Positions 36,535-46,063 of a stretch of 62,596 bases of DNA are shown piece by piece. Source of the DNA: Acetobacterium malicum subsp. dehalogenans DSM 11527 (lineage in GTDB: Bacteria; Bacillota; Clostridia; Eubacteriales; Eubacteriaceae); assembly GCF_000472665.1 (NCBI RefSeq), contig NZ_AXAC01000011.1, positions 39,262-101,857 of the forward strand, written 5' to 3'. Under the pieces are notes generated by a model, which had not been told where the DNA came from, ran no database searches, and saw only the letters and a program-made list of their open reading frames with translations. Numbering within the stretch: the stretch's first letter is position 1; each line of letters starts with the position of its first letter. A program made the translations under genes and the position numbers.

Positions 36535-37257
36535 ATGATAGATCTATCAAAAATGACAAAATGGGATATGGGTAAGCTCTTTGATTACTCACTGCTGCCG
36601 AAAAACTCGACCGAACCCCAGATTCGCCAGGCCTGCCGTGATGCCATCCGCTACAACGCCAAGGCCTTTTGTTTTTCATCCTCCTACTGGACTGCAGTGG
36701 TGGTGGAGGAACTGGCCGGCACCGACTTGCTGGTGGGAGCGGCGATTGGCTTTCCGTTTGGACAACAGAGCAGTACCGTTAAAGCCTTTGAAACCGAAGA
36801 AGCGGTGCGTCTGGGCGCAACGGTGCTGGACAATTGCATGAATGTCGGAGCTCTTAAAGATAAAAAATACGATGAGGTTCTGCAGGAATTTAAAGACTAC
36901 AAGAACGCCGCCGGGCCGGTGATGACAAAAATGATTATTGAAACCAGTATGCTGACTAACGAGGAGATTGTCACCGCCACCAAGCTGGTGGCGGAAGCCG
37001 GCATTGACTGGGTGAAAACATCCACCGGTCAGTACGCCGGGCCGTCGGTCTCGGAGGTATTGCTGATGGTCGATACCCTTAAAGGAACCAAGACCAAGGT
37101 CAAGGTGGCCGGGGTCAAGGCGCCGCGGCCCCAGAATGCCTTTGCCTTTTTCGCGGCTGGCGCCGAGTTGATTGGCACTCAGGGAGCAGCTGAAATATTG
37201 GATGCGGTGGCGGACATGCGCAGATGTGGCTTGTGTCCGGAGTATGAAGGAGATTAA
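36535..37257 (+). CDS. DeoC-family aldolase, paralogue 3
   Basis: 240 aa. Lys161 in WVKTSTGQ; MNVGALKDKKYDE is nearly the same as in paralogue 2, and VAGVKAPRPQNA replaces FPR by APR. It begins 27 nt after paralogue 2 with AGGAAATG-type spacing. Tandem duplication followed by divergence is the likely origin; two subunits of a hetero-oligomer or two substrate preferences are possible. Confidence 0.85.
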   Translation: MIDLSKMTKWDMGKLFDYSLLPKNSTEPQIRQACRDAIRYNAKAFCFSSSYWTAVVVEELAGTDLLVGAAIGFPFGQQSSTVKAFETEEAVRLGATVLDNCMNVGALKDKKYDEVLQEFKDYKNAAGPVMTKMIIETSMLTNEEIVTATKLVAEAGIDWVKTSTGQYAGPSVSEVLLMVDTLKGTKTKVKVAGVKAPRPQNAFAFFAAGAELIGTQGAAEILDAVADMRRCGLCPEYEGD

Positions 37258-37270
37258 AAAGGAGAGTATC

Positions 37271-38791
37271 ATGGGAAAATATTTAGTAGGTATGGACGCT
37301 GGCACGACGGGTTGTAAGGTATGCGTTTTTGATCTGGAAGGAAACCTGATGGGCAGTGACTATCGGGAGTATCCCTGTTATTATCCCCAGGAAGGCTGGG
37401 TGGAACAAATTCCGGAAGACATTACCCCGGCGTTGTTTGCCACCTGTAAAGATGCCATCAGTAAATCTAAAGTTGATCCCAGCGAAATCATGGGGGTGGG
37501 GTTGTCCTCCCAGGGATCGGTCATCGGTTTGCTGGACGAAAACGGTAAACTGCTGCGACCCTTTGTCGGCTGGCAGGATCTCCGCGGCGGCAGTCAGGAA
37601 ATCTGCTGGCTGGAAGAACAGATTTCCCGGGCCGAACACTATCAAATCACCGGCGATCCACTGGGCATGTGCTTCAGCGTGGCCAAACTGGTCTGGCTGA
37701 AACAAAATGAACCGGAAAACTGGGAAAAAACAGCGATTTTCTCCACCCATCAGGATTACTTCCTCAAGGAATTGGGGGCTGATGGCTACTATACCGATTA
37801 TTCCTCGGCCAGCCGGGAAGGGATGATGGACATTGACAAGGCCGAATGGTCTCAGAAACACCATGTCCTGTTGGGGATTCCCTTGAGCAAACGGGCAAAA
37901 ATTGTCTCTGAACCGGGAAAAGTGGTGGGTCATATTACCGCCGAAGTCGCCGCTCAAACCGGCTTGGCCGTGGGAACCCCGATTTCCATCGGCGCTCACG
38001 ATCAAAACTGTAATACCTTTGGTTCGGGCGGGGACGATGATGGTACCGCCGTCATGGTTATGGGTACCTTCGGGTCCTGTTTTGTAATCTCCGACAAATC
38101 GATTCGTGATCCTAAAGCCCGTCTGGTGGTCAAGGGGAATCATGGTGTCGGCAACTTTACCATTGAAGCCTTTGCCAATACCTCCGCCTCGGCCTATCGC
38201 TGGTTCCGGGATACTTTTTGCGATCTCGAAAAATTCTCCGGTCAATTGACCAAAATCGATCCCTATGTGCTGATTAATCAGGAAATTGAATGCTCACCGA
38301 TCGGGGCCAACGGGATCACCTTCCTGCCTTATCTCCAGGGCGTTTCCGGGGCGAAACTCAACGACAAGGCCCGGGCCACCTTCATCGGGATGAGTCTGGG
38401 CACCACCAAGTCTGACATGGCCCGGGCGGTGATGGAAGGCATCTGTTATGAAATGTATGATATCATCAATGCCGAAATGGAAGCGGGCATCGCGCTCAAT
38501 GGGATTCGTCTGACCGGTGGGGCAGCCAAATCGCCGATGTGGAGCCAGATGTTGTCGGACATCACCAAACAGCCGATTCACCTGCTTTCGACCAGTGAAA
38601 CCGGCTGTCTGGGGGCGGCCTTGTACGCCGGAATCGGGGTTGGCGCCTATCAGAATCCCCACGAAGCGGTGGAACGGGCAGTTAAGATTTCCCAGACCTT
38701 TATGCCAAATCCGGCTAATTATGAAGCCTATGATAAAGCTTACAAGCGTTTCAATGATGTTTACGATGCCTTAAACGGACGATTCTTTTAA
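37271..38791 (+). CDS. FGGY-family carbohydrate kinase
   Basis: 506 aa. GMDAGTTGCKVCVFD is the first phosphate loop, GLSSQGS and GWQDLRGG the substrate region, GAHDQNCNTFGSGG the catalytic Asp region, and RLTGGAAKSPMWSQML the adenosine motif. It resembles xylulokinase-type enzymes. It starts 13 nt after the DeoC pair with AAGGAGAG, so it should phosphorylate the sugar or polyol that the aldolases then split. Confidence 0.9.
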   Translation: MGKYLVGMDAGTTGCKVCVFDLEGNLMGSDYREYPCYYPQEGWVEQIPEDITPALFATCKDAISKSKVDPSEIMGVGLSSQGSVIGLLDENGKLLRPFVGWQDLRGGSQEICWLEEQISRAEHYQITGDPLGMCFSVAKLVWLKQNEPENWEKTAIFSTHQDYFLKELGADGYYTDYSSASREGMMDIDKAEWSQKHHVLLGIPLSKRAKIVSEPGKVVGHITAEVAAQTGLAVGTPISIGAHDQNCNTFGSGGDDDGTAVMVMGTFGSCFVISDKSIRDPKARLVVKGNHGVGNFTIEAFANTSASAYRWFRDTFCDLEKFSGQLTKIDPYVLINQEIECSPIGANGITFLPYLQGVSGAKLNDKARATFIGMSLGTTKSDMARAVMEGICYEMYDIINAEMEAGIALNGIRLTGGAAKSPMWSQMLSDITKQPIHLLSTSETGCLGAALYAGIGVGAYQNPHEAVERAVKISQTFMPNPANYEAYDKAYKRFNDVYDALNGRFF

Positions 38792-38887
38792 CAGTTGTAA
38801 CCGGCTGCGCTGATCCGTGGCGTTGCCGACGATGCGCGCAAGCGGAATGGTACCGGCCTTTGTCGAAGCGTGACGGAGCGGGATTCT

Positions 38888-38931
38888 TGCATGCGGAGCG
38901 ACACCCTTGTTGCTCCCATGCATTTTTTTAG
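38888..38931 (+). terminator. Terminator after the FGGY kinase
   Basis: Stem TGCATG-GGAGC / GCTCC-ATGCA with small bulges, then seven T. The GC-rich stretch 38792-38887 before it has further palindromic pieces but no gene. Confidence 0.7.
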
Positions 38932-38978
38932 AAATAGTGTGGTATGGACTGGTTATGATCACACCTTAGGAGGAAATT

Positions 38979-40280
38979 ATGAATATCAATTGGACCATCA
39001 ATGATCTCGGTTTGCCGGAGGTCAGCGGCGAAGAGTCGCTGCTTGCCCGGGTTAAAAATTTGCCGCTGAGCTACGCCGAGATCACTCAGTTAAGTGGTCG
39101 GGCGGACCGGATTGGGGTTACCTCGGGCTTTCGGAAAGTGATCGAAACCTTTCCCGTGCCGGCGTCCGAAATCCCGGCTGGATTTAAGGTTGGCTTGAGC
39201 TTTGCCGAGCGGGTGTTACGGGTCGATCTGGTTCGGGATATCGGCTATGATAAAAACAATTGTCTCAGACCGACCAAGGTCTTGTTTTCGGCGGACAGTG
39301 CCAATCCCTATGAGATCGCTCCGATTAAGGATTACATCGCCAATCTGACCTGTAACCCGGGCATCATTTATGATTTATTTATCAACAATCCCGAGGCCAA
39401 TGTGGGCAATCACTTTAAGACCCGGGACGAGGTGATGGCCGAAATCGGCAGAATTCTGGGGCCCGGCGCAGATATCAGTGTTGAGCTTAACGATCCCTTC
39501 GGCAAAAGTGACAGCGAACTGCTGGAAGAGGCGGAAAAGTTCAGAGAAATGCTCAGCGAATATCGGGTTGTCATCAAGGTGCCTCATACCGGACCGGTTA
39601 ATGCTAACAATGTGAGCAGCCTGCTGGCCGGGGATAAACGGCTCACCACCCGCTACACCAACCCCGCCACCGGGGATGCGTTCCGCGGCCATCGACTGGC
39701 GTTGTTGCTGCGGGAACACGGCTTCCGGGTCAATTTTACGCTGATGTTTGAACCCTGGCAGGCCGCCCTGGCACTGCAGGCCCGGCCTTATTTTATTAAC
39801 AGCTTCATCCGCCATCGGCTGATCCAGTCGAAGGCCATCGAACGGTTGCTGCACCGGTATCAGACCACCACCGACAAAAGCTATCTGGAACAGCTGCGGA
39901 CGTTGCTGGTAGAGAAGGATTATTTTACCGCCAATGAGACCAATATCGATCTTGATACCGTTTTTCAGGAAGCTGAAAACATCCTCAAGCACCGCCAGAT
40001 CGGGACCCCTGAAGGCGCCGACGGATTGGATGCGGTGCGCCAGAATTTACGGCTGCTGCGCCACAGTAATCTGCCGGACACCCGTCTGATTGTATGCAGT
40101 ATCGAGGGTAATGACAATTACCCGGATATCGATCGGCTGCTGTCTACTGATGAATACAGCGACATGGCCGGCCGGGTCGTGGTGACGGCGGAGCCCCGCT
40201 ATCTGGCCCGGTTTACCAGCGCCAATCAGGTTATTTCTTATCAACGCCGCTTTATGAATGCCGCCAATGGGATGGGTTAG
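38979..40280 (+). CDS. Transaldolase-like TIM-barrel protein, extended
   Basis: 433 aa. The middle part reads like a transaldolase/fructose-6-phosphate aldolase barrel: VIKVPHTGPVN with a Schiff-base candidate Lys at about residue 200, FRVNFTLMFEPWQAALAL, and FINSFIRHR. The N-terminal 120 residues and the C-terminal 130 are not part of that core and I do not recognise them. AGGAGG precedes the ATG. It follows the FGGY kinase after a terminator and would be the fifth aldolase-type protein of the cluster. Function is inferred. Confidence 0.6.
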   Translation: MNINWTINDLGLPEVSGEESLLARVKNLPLSYAEITQLSGRADRIGVTSGFRKVIETFPVPASEIPAGFKVGLSFAERVLRVDLVRDIGYDKNNCLRPTKVLFSADSANPYEIAPIKDYIANLTCNPGIIYDLFINNPEANVGNHFKTRDEVMAEIGRILGPGADISVELNDPFGKSDSELLEEAEKFREMLSEYRVVIKVPHTGPVNANNVSSLLAGDKRLTTRYTNPATGDAFRGHRLALLLREHGFRVNFTLMFEPWQAALALQARPYFINSFIRHRLIQSKAIERLLHRYQTTTDKSYLEQLRTLLVEKDYFTANETNIDLDTVFQEAENILKHRQIGTPEGADGLDAVRQNLRLLRHSNLPDTRLIVCSIEGNDNYPDIDRLLSTDEYSDMAGRVVVTAEPRYLARFTSANQVISYQRRFMNAANGMG

Positions 40281-40489
40281 GCGGGGCCAGCGGGACGGCT
40301 GGGGATGAGCCTGATAATTAGAACGGATCGGTTATTGCTGGTAGGGTTTAATGAATTCAAAACGTTTTAATCAATCAGCCTGCGGCTTTTGGAACGATAA
40401 GCCTTGACAAAACGCTTCAAATAACACATTATCCTATAATACTCTTTGCACTGCATATTTTTCGACAGTACAAACTGAGCAGGCGATAA

Positions 40490-40612
40490 ATTTTAAAGGC
40501 GTAGGCGTTTAGAATTTGTGGGGCCGGGTCACAAGGTGACAACAGATGCACGTATTTGACATCTGTGGGACAGTAGTTTACTTGCTATTGTTTCACAGGT
40601 GTTTTTTTGATG
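40490..40612 (+). promoter_or_regulatory. Possible cis-regulatory RNA leader with alternative hairpins
   Basis: In order: GTCAC-AAG-GTGAC hairpin (about 40528), ACAGATG / CATCTGT hairpin, and a terminator-like stem ACATCTGTG / CACAGGTGT (40559-40601) with an inner ACAGTAG/CTATTGT helix and a T-run. The last two share CATCTGTG and exclude each other, as in attenuators. I cannot match it to a known riboswitch class. The gene after it is broken. The rest of 40281-40490 shows nothing. Confidence 0.4.
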
Positions 40613-40734
40613 GCACAAAAGAGACAAGGCATGGGAATTGTGGCTGTGGTGGAGTGAAAAAATCTCACTAATGGAGGCAAGATCATGGAAAAAAAGAATG
40701 GCCCGAACAACGACCTCTAAGACCGCCCGGGCAT

Positions 40735-41237
40735 TAAGCAGAGAAGCCCGGGCTGCTGTCGAAAAACAATGCCGATCTGATGATGGATTCCTTTCATTTC
40801 GGGGTCGGCGTCGTCACCCCGGCCGCCTTTGCGGGCTGGCCGGCCACTGAAATTATCAACGGCTACGGCTATCGCTTTGACAATCGTGATTTGAGCATCA
40901 CCGCCCAGCGGCAGCTGGCCACGTAATCAAGGATCAGCTGATCGCCAGCGGAGTGCTGCTAACCGGTTTTGTAAGCACTGAGAACAACCAGAGCATCGCC
41001 TTTATCGATGATGACATGGGTTCGGATGTGCCGATGGTGCTGACCAAACTGGGGATTCTGGGCAGCTTTTTCCTGGTCCAGATGAAACTCAGCGGTTATC
41101 TGCCGGTCTATCTGCCGCTGTATCTCTATCCGCTGATTGTCGCCATCGGGATGGCTTCCTACCTCGGCATCAATTTTCTGCAGCTGCGGCGGATCAACCA
41201 GATCCCCCTGGCGGCGGCGCTAAAAAATCACGAATAG
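40735..41237 (+). pseudogene. Broken FtsX/MacB-type ABC permease remnant
   Basis: One frame reads FHFGVGVVTPAAFAG and continues to TEIINGYGYRFDN, then stops. A second, one base shifted, reads VIKDQLIASGVLLTGFVSTE, two membrane helices and the end LQLRRINQIPLAAALKNHE, which is the usual C-terminus of FtsX-like permeases. The first half of the gene is missing or scrambled, and no partner ATPase is nearby. Confidence 0.5.
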
Positions 41238-41354
41238 CCGCCAGGCTTCGGAGCCATTGGACCGGACCGGCGCGAATGGGACTGGAAAATCTGCGGCTTT
41301 TTTAGTATAATCAAGCAGGAACCAATCAATGACCACAATTAAGGGAGGAACACC

Positions 41355-42161
41355 ATGAGTGAACGCTTAATTATTTTGGGCACCGGCAATGCGGCGGTGA
41401 CCCGGTGTTATAATACCTGCTTTGCGATCCAGCAGGGCGAGGACTATTTTCTGGTTGATGCCGGCGGCGGCAACGGCATTCTGACCCAGCTGGAGCGGGC
41501 CGACATCAGTCTGACGCAGATCCATGAGGTCTTTATCAGTCATGGCCATACCGATCATCTGCTGGGACTGATCTGGCTGATCCGGATGATCACCGCCCAG
41601 ATCAAAAGCGGCCACTATCAGGGCCAGTTGACCATTTACTGCCATGCCGAGCTGAAGAAAACGGCGCTGACGATCGTCAAACTGACGCTGCCGGAGAAAT
41701 TTGTCAAGCTGATCGGCGATCGGGTGGTGTTTAAGGTGATCAAAAACGGACAGAGCAAGAAAATTCTCGGCAATAAGGTGACGTTTTTTGATATCCAGTC
41801 CGCCAAGGCCAAGCAGTTCGGCTTTGTGATGACGCTGTCGACGGGGCGGCGGCTGACCTTTCTGGGCGACGAGCCCTATCAGGAGCACGAGTACCCCTAC
41901 GCTTTTGGGACCGACTGGCTGCTCCATGAGGCCTTCTGTCTCTATGCCGAGCGGGAGCAGTTCAAGCCCTATGAAAAGGCCCATACCACGGTGAAGGATG
42001 CCTGTGAAATCGGGGCCCGGCTGGCCGTGGCCAATCTGCTGCTCTATCATACCGAAGATCGCAATCTGGTCCACCGCAAGGCCCTGTATACCGCCGAGGG
42101 GGCGCCGTTTTTCGGCGGCAACCTGCTGGTGCCGGATGACCTCGAAGCATTTGAACTTTAA
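41355..42161 (+). CDS. Metallo-beta-lactamase fold hydrolase (RNase Z-like)
   Basis: 268 aa. The metal site SHGHTDHLLG is intact, followed by the fold's His in HTTVKDACEIG and a C-terminal LLYHTED. The opening ILGTGNAAVTRCYNT resembles RNase Z/arylsulfatase-type MBL proteins. Substrate unknown. GGGAGG lies before the ATG. Confidence 0.85.
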   Translation: MSERLIILGTGNAAVTRCYNTCFAIQQGEDYFLVDAGGGNGILTQLERADISLTQIHEVFISHGHTDHLLGLIWLIRMITAQIKSGHYQGQLTIYCHAELKKTALTIVKLTLPEKFVKLIGDRVVFKVIKNGQSKKILGNKVTFFDIQSAKAKQFGFVMTLSTGRRLTFLGDEPYQEHEYPYAFGTDWLLHEAFCLYAEREQFKPYEKAHTTVKDACEIGARLAVANLLLYHTEDRNLVHRKALYTAEGAPFFGGNLLVPDDLEAFEL

Positions 42162-42173
42162 GCTGACGACCGC

Positions 42174-42220
42174 AAAAAAGCGGGCCGGTTCCACCGTTAC
42201 TGGTGAAACCGGCCCGCTTT
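42174..42220 (-). terminator. Terminator for the DUF305 gene
   Basis: 14-bp GC-rich stem (42177-42190 with 42207-42220). On the minus strand it is followed by six T. Confidence 0.75.
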
Positions 42221-42291
42221 GGCGTTGGCCGCCCCGGCCGGGGTTATTTCCGTTCTTGCCGGCGGGGCTTGTTCATAATCCTGATCAGGGT

Positions 42292-42924
42292 TTAAAACCA
42301 TGTGGCCAGCCAGTTGCGCATCATATGAATTTCGTCACGCTGGGTGTCGCGGATGGTCTGGGCAAATGGAATCAGTTCCTGATGGTCGGCGTAGCCGCTG
42401 GTGATCAGTTGTTGGGACATCATCACGGCATCCATATGATGGAATATCATATCCTGCAGGAAGGCCTGATCAACGGCATCGCCTTTGAGACTGGTCAGAT
42501 CCCGCATCATCGGCTGGTAATCAACCTGATGATCCAAATTGGGATACCAGCTGTCCAGCCAGCTCTTCATCTGGTTAATTTCGGCCGTCTGGGTGGTGAT
42601 AATCGTGTCGGCGAATTGCTTCATTTCGGCCCGGTCGGTATTGGCTTTGAGGATCGTGGCCGAGGCCACCGCTTCCTCGTGATGGGCAATCATATGGACG
42701 AGATAATCATGCTCGCTTTCGATCGTCGCCTGCATCATCCCCCCATCCATCATTTCTGTATCCATCATCCCGGAGCCCATCATGCCGCCGTTCATGTTTT
42801 GAAAGTTGGGTTGCGGATTGTTGTTATTGGACAGCAAAAAGATAATGTAGCTCATCATCCCAATCAGTAGGAGCAGCACCGCAGCGATGCTGGCCCCGAG
42901 GATCACAAGGGTTGTCTTTTTCAT
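42292..42924 (-). CDS. Membrane-anchored DUF305 protein (ferritin-like, Met/His-rich)
   Basis: 210 aa. A single N-terminal membrane helix is followed by a Met-rich linker (several GMM repeats, residues about 45-70). A DUF305 domain follows with paired HMIAHHEEAV and MIFHHMDAV motifs in two helical halves. DUF305 proteins often sit with copper or other metal-handling genes. The neighbour on the right is a heavy-metal efflux system. The ATG at 42924 has GGAGG 8 nt ahead; the GTG five codons earlier is less likely. Confidence 0.85.
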   Translation of the reverse strand: MKKTTLVILGASIAAVLLLLIGMMSYIIFLLSNNNNPQPNFQNMNGGMMGSGMMDTEMMDGGMMQATIESEHDYLVHMIAHHEEAVASATILKANTDRAEMKQFADTIITTQTAEINQMKSWLDSWYPNLDHQVDYQPMMRDLTSLKGDAVDQAFLQDMIFHHMDAVMMSQQLITSGYADHQELIPFAQTIRDTQRDEIHMMRNWLATWF

Positions 42925-43153
42925 CTCAGACACCTCCACTTCGTCGCGATTTATCGCGCTGGTTTAACTTTGCCACCTGTCTGTGGGGCGCAAAGCTAAT
43001 CAATTCTGATACCGGGCCGGATCTTATGTGTTAAGCATAGCACGGAGCGGCTCTTTTTAATGTGATCCGATCACATAACCAGCGGGATTCTTTAATAGTC
43101 TTTAGTAAATAATACCATTTATTTGTGTCAGCTTGGTGTCAAAAATAAAGTAA

Positions 43154-43220
43154 TTGACAAAGGGGATGGGGTGGCGGTATAATTGCGGCACAACGTATGA
43201 ACGATTGCTCAATCGTTCAT
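43154..43220 (+). promoter_or_regulatory. Promoter and palindromic operator of the metal-efflux operon
   Basis: TTGACA (43154-43159), an 18-nt spacer, TATAAT (43178-43183). From 43197 to 43220 there is a perfect 24-bp palindrome with half-site ATGAACGATTG, placed across the expected transcription start, the usual position of SmtB/CadC operators. Confidence 0.85.
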
Positions 43221-43270
43221 GTATTATTTTATAGCGTAATATATATGTTCAAAAAAAGAAGAGGTGAACC

Positions 43271-43645
43271 ATGTCGAATAAAATACCGCCGATTGAACGC
43301 TGTGACTGTGATGTGATCCATGAGGAGATCGTCCGGCAAGTCAAAAAAAAAATGCCCCCGGAAGAAACGCTTTACGATCTGGCTGAATTGTTTAAGGTCT
43401 TTGGCGATTCGACCCGGATTAAAATCCTCTGGGCTCTGGATGAAGCCGAGATTTGCGTCTGTGATATTGCCTACCTGTTGAACATGACCCAATCGGCGAT
43501 CTCCCATCAGTTGCGGATTTTAAAGAACGCCAATCTGGTCAAAAGCCGCAAGGAGGGCAAAGTGGTCTTTTATTCGCTCAATGACGAGCACGTCAAACAA
43601 ATCTTTGAACAGGGTCTGGTTCATATTTCTGAGGAAAACAGCTAG
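43271..43645 (+). CDS. ArsR/SmtB-family metal-sensing repressor (CadC-like)
   Basis: 124 aa. N-terminal Cys11 and Cys13 (RCDCD) together with Cys62 and Cys64 in EICVCDIA give the CadC-type alpha3N thiolate site for Cd, Pb or Zn. A winged helix follows (TQSAISHQLRILKNANLVKS) and then a C-terminal helix with Asp/His (DEHVKQIFEQGLVH) like the alpha5 zinc site. It should repress its own operon through the palindrome at 43197 and release on metal binding. Confidence 0.9.
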   Translation: MSNKIPPIERCDCDVIHEEIVRQVKKKMPPEETLYDLAELFKVFGDSTRIKILWALDEAEICVCDIAYLLNMTQSAISHQLRILKNANLVKSRKEGKVVFYSLNDEHVKQIFEQGLVHISEENS

Positions 43646-43657
43646 GAGAAAATCGCC

Positions 43658-46021
43658 ATGATAAAAAAAGAATTAATTCTCGAGGGTCTGTGCTGCGCCA
43701 ACTGTGCCGCCCAGATTGAAGCCGAAGTCAATGCGATCCCGGGGCTGAGTGCCACCATGAATTTCATCAATCAGACCCTGGTCATCGAAACCGCTGCCAG
43801 CGACGGGGTAGCCGTGGTGGCTCAGGTCAAGGCGATTGTCCATAAGCATGAACCCGGTGTACAGGTCAAAGAAAAAGCGGGGCGGCCCAGTGATCGTCAG
43901 GTTTTTATCCTGGAGGGGCTGTGCTGTGCCAATTGCGCTGCCAAAATTGAAACCGAAGCGACTAAACTGACCGGTGTCAGAGCCGCCCACCTCGACTTCA
44001 TTTCCACCAAGCTGACCCTCGAAACGGTTGCTTCGGTCAGTCTGTCGGCCCTGGTTTTACAGCTTGAAGCGATTGTCGCGAAGATCGAGCCGGGGGTGCA
44101 GGTGCGGTTGGCTGCGGCAACCGCCCAGTCCGGGGCTCCGGCAACCGTCCGACCCGACGCCGATGAGGGTGGCCAGCGCCGGAAACTGTTGACCAAACTG
44201 GCTCTGGGTGGCAGCTTATTTGCAGTGGCGCTGCTGGTCAGTCTGCCCGGCTGGCTGGCGCTGAGTCTGTTTTTAGCGTCGTACCTGATTGTCGGTGGCG
44301 ACGTGGTGTGGCGGGCGGTCCGGGGCATCGCCAGCGGTCAGGTCTTTAGTGAGCATTTTCTGATGACGATTGCGACCATCGGCGCCTTCCTGGTCGGTCA
44401 GTACCCGGAAGGGGTAGCGGTGATGATGTTTTATCTGGTCGGTGAATTGTTCCAGGATATGGCCGTCGATCACTCCCGCAAATCGATCAGTGCCTTAATG
44501 GATATCCGGCCCGATTATGCCAATCTGAAAGTCGGCGACAACATCACCCGGGTCGCCCCGGAAGCGGTTGGCGTCGGCGATGCTATCGTCGTTAAGCCCG
44601 GCGAAAAAATTCCCCTCGATGGGGTGGTGGCGGAGGGCTTCTCGATGGTTGATACCTCGGCCCTCACCGGTGAATCGGTGCCCCGGGAACTAGTGCCGGG
44701 GGCGGTGGCGCTGAGCGGCTTTATCAATAAGAATGGGCTTTTGACGATTACCGTCAGCAAAACCTTTGGTGAATCGACGGTGGCCAAAATTTTAGATCTG
44801 GTCGAAAATGCCAGCAGCCGCAAAGCCCCGACCGAAAAGTTTATCACCAAGTTTGCCCGTTATTATACCCCGACGGTGGTTTTTGCGGCCCTGGCCCTGG
44901 GGATCATTCCGCCGCTGCTGCTGCCTGGAGCGACCTTCGCCGATTGGATCTACCGGGCGCTGATTTTTTTGGTCGTTTCCTGCCCCTGCGCCTTGGTTAT
45001 ATCGATTCCGCTGGGTTTCTTTGGCGGGATTGGCGGGGCCTCCAAACGGGGGATTCTGATTAAGGGCAGTAATTATCTGGAAGCCTTAAACAGCGTCGAA
45101 ACGGTGGTTTTTGATAAAACCGGAACCCTCACCAAAGGCGTTTTCAAGGTCACCGCCATCAATCCCCAGCCCGGCTTCACGGCGGACGCGCTGCTTGATT
45201 ACGCCGCCCATGCCGAAAGTTTTTCCAATCACCCGATCGCCAAGTCAATTGTCGCCGCCTATCCCGGGACGATCCGGCCGGATCGTATCCAGCATCATCA
45301 GGAAATGGCTGGCTCGGGCCTGCAGGTCAGCATCGACAGCCAGGTCGTGATGGCCGGTAATGCCGGACTGATGGCGGCACAGCAGATCCCGATCAGTCCA
45401 GTGGAAAGCTTGGGCACGGTGGTTTATCTGGCGGTCGATCAGGTTTATGCCGGTCATCTGATCATTTCGGACGAGGTCAAAGCCGACGCGGCTGCGGCGA
45501 TTGCGGCTCTGAAAGCCATCGGCATCAAGAAAACCGTAATGCTGACCGGCGATCACCAGGCGGTCGGCGACCAGATCGGCCAGCAATTGGGGCTCGATCA
45601 GGTCTATGCGGAATTGCTGCCGGCTGACAAGGTGGCCAAATTCGAATGGCTGGAAAGTCATAAAGCGGCCCATGAAAAAATTATCTTTGTCGGCGATGGC
45701 ATTAACGATGCGCCGGTGCTGGCCCGGGCCGATATCGGTATGGCCATGGGCGGGCTGGGTTCCGACGCCGCCATCGAAGCCGCTGATATTGTGATCATGA
45801 CCGACGAGCCGACGAAAATTGTCACGGCCATCAAAATTGCTCGGAAGACCCGTAAAATAGTGCTGCAGAATATTTTTCTGGCGCTGGGGATCAAAGGTGT
45901 CTTTCTGATCATGGCGATGTTTGGCGTCGCGACGATGTGGGAAGCCGTCTTTGCCGATGTCGGCGTAACCCTGCTGGCCGTCTTTAATGCGATGCGGGTG
46001 CTGAATACCAAAAATCTTTAA
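43658..46021 (+). CDS. cadA: Heavy-metal (Zn/Cd/Pb) P1B-type ATPase
   Basis: 787 aa. Two N-terminal heavy-metal-associated domains each carry GLCCANCAA (residues about 10-18 and 85-93), a CCxxC variant common in Cd/Pb/Zn pumps. Later come the TGES phosphatase loop, the membrane motif SCPCALV (about 440), the phosphorylation site DKTGTLTKG (about 485), an HP-type locus SNHPIA and GDGINDAPVL. It exports divalent soft metals from the cytoplasm. It follows the CadC-like gene by 12 nt. Confidence 0.93.
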   Translation: MIKKELILEGLCCANCAAQIEAEVNAIPGLSATMNFINQTLVIETAASDGVAVVAQVKAIVHKHEPGVQVKEKAGRPSDRQVFILEGLCCANCAAKIETEATKLTGVRAAHLDFISTKLTLETVASVSLSALVLQLEAIVAKIEPGVQVRLAAATAQSGAPATVRPDADEGGQRRKLLTKLALGGSLFAVALLVSLPGWLALSLFLASYLIVGGDVVWRAVRGIASGQVFSEHFLMTIATIGAFLVGQYPEGVAVMMFYLVGELFQDMAVDHSRKSISALMDIRPDYANLKVGDNITRVAPEAVGVGDAIVVKPGEKIPLDGVVAEGFSMVDTSALTGESVPRELVPGAVALSGFINKNGLLTITVSKTFGESTVAKILDLVENASSRKAPTEKFITKFARYYTPTVVFAALALGIIPPLLLPGATFADWIYRALIFLVVSCPCALVISIPLGFFGGIGGASKRGILIKGSNYLEALNSVETVVFDKTGTLTKGVFKVTAINPQPGFTADALLDYAAHAESFSNHPIAKSIVAAYPGTIRPDRIQHHQEMAGSGLQVSIDSQVVMAGNAGLMAAQQIPISPVESLGTVVYLAVDQVYAGHLIISDEVKADAAAAIAALKAIGIKKTVMLTGDHQAVGDQIGQQLGLDQVYAELLPADKVAKFEWLESHKAAHEKIIFVGDGINDAPVLARADIGMAMGGLGSDAAIEAADIVIMTDEPTKIVTAIKIARKTRKIVLQNIFLALGIKGVFLIMAMFGVATMWEAVFADVGVTLLAVFNAMRVLNTKNL

Positions 46022-46029
46022 GGCCGACC

Positions 46030-46063
46030 AACCACCGTTATCATCATGATGCGGTGGTTTTTA
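46030..46063 (+). terminator. Terminator after cadA
   Basis: AACCACCG / CGGTGGTT stem and a T-run. Confidence 0.7.

Noticed and set aside
38792-38887. GC-rich palindromic stretch as another copy of the 328-524 element
   Set aside because: It shares only short pieces such as CGGAGCG and lacks the GTACCGAC/AATTGTTA arms.
43229-46011. Several long ORFs on the minus strand opposite cadA and the aldolase genes
   Set aside because: They are mirror frames of well-supported genes in GC-rich codons and have no start sites or family features.
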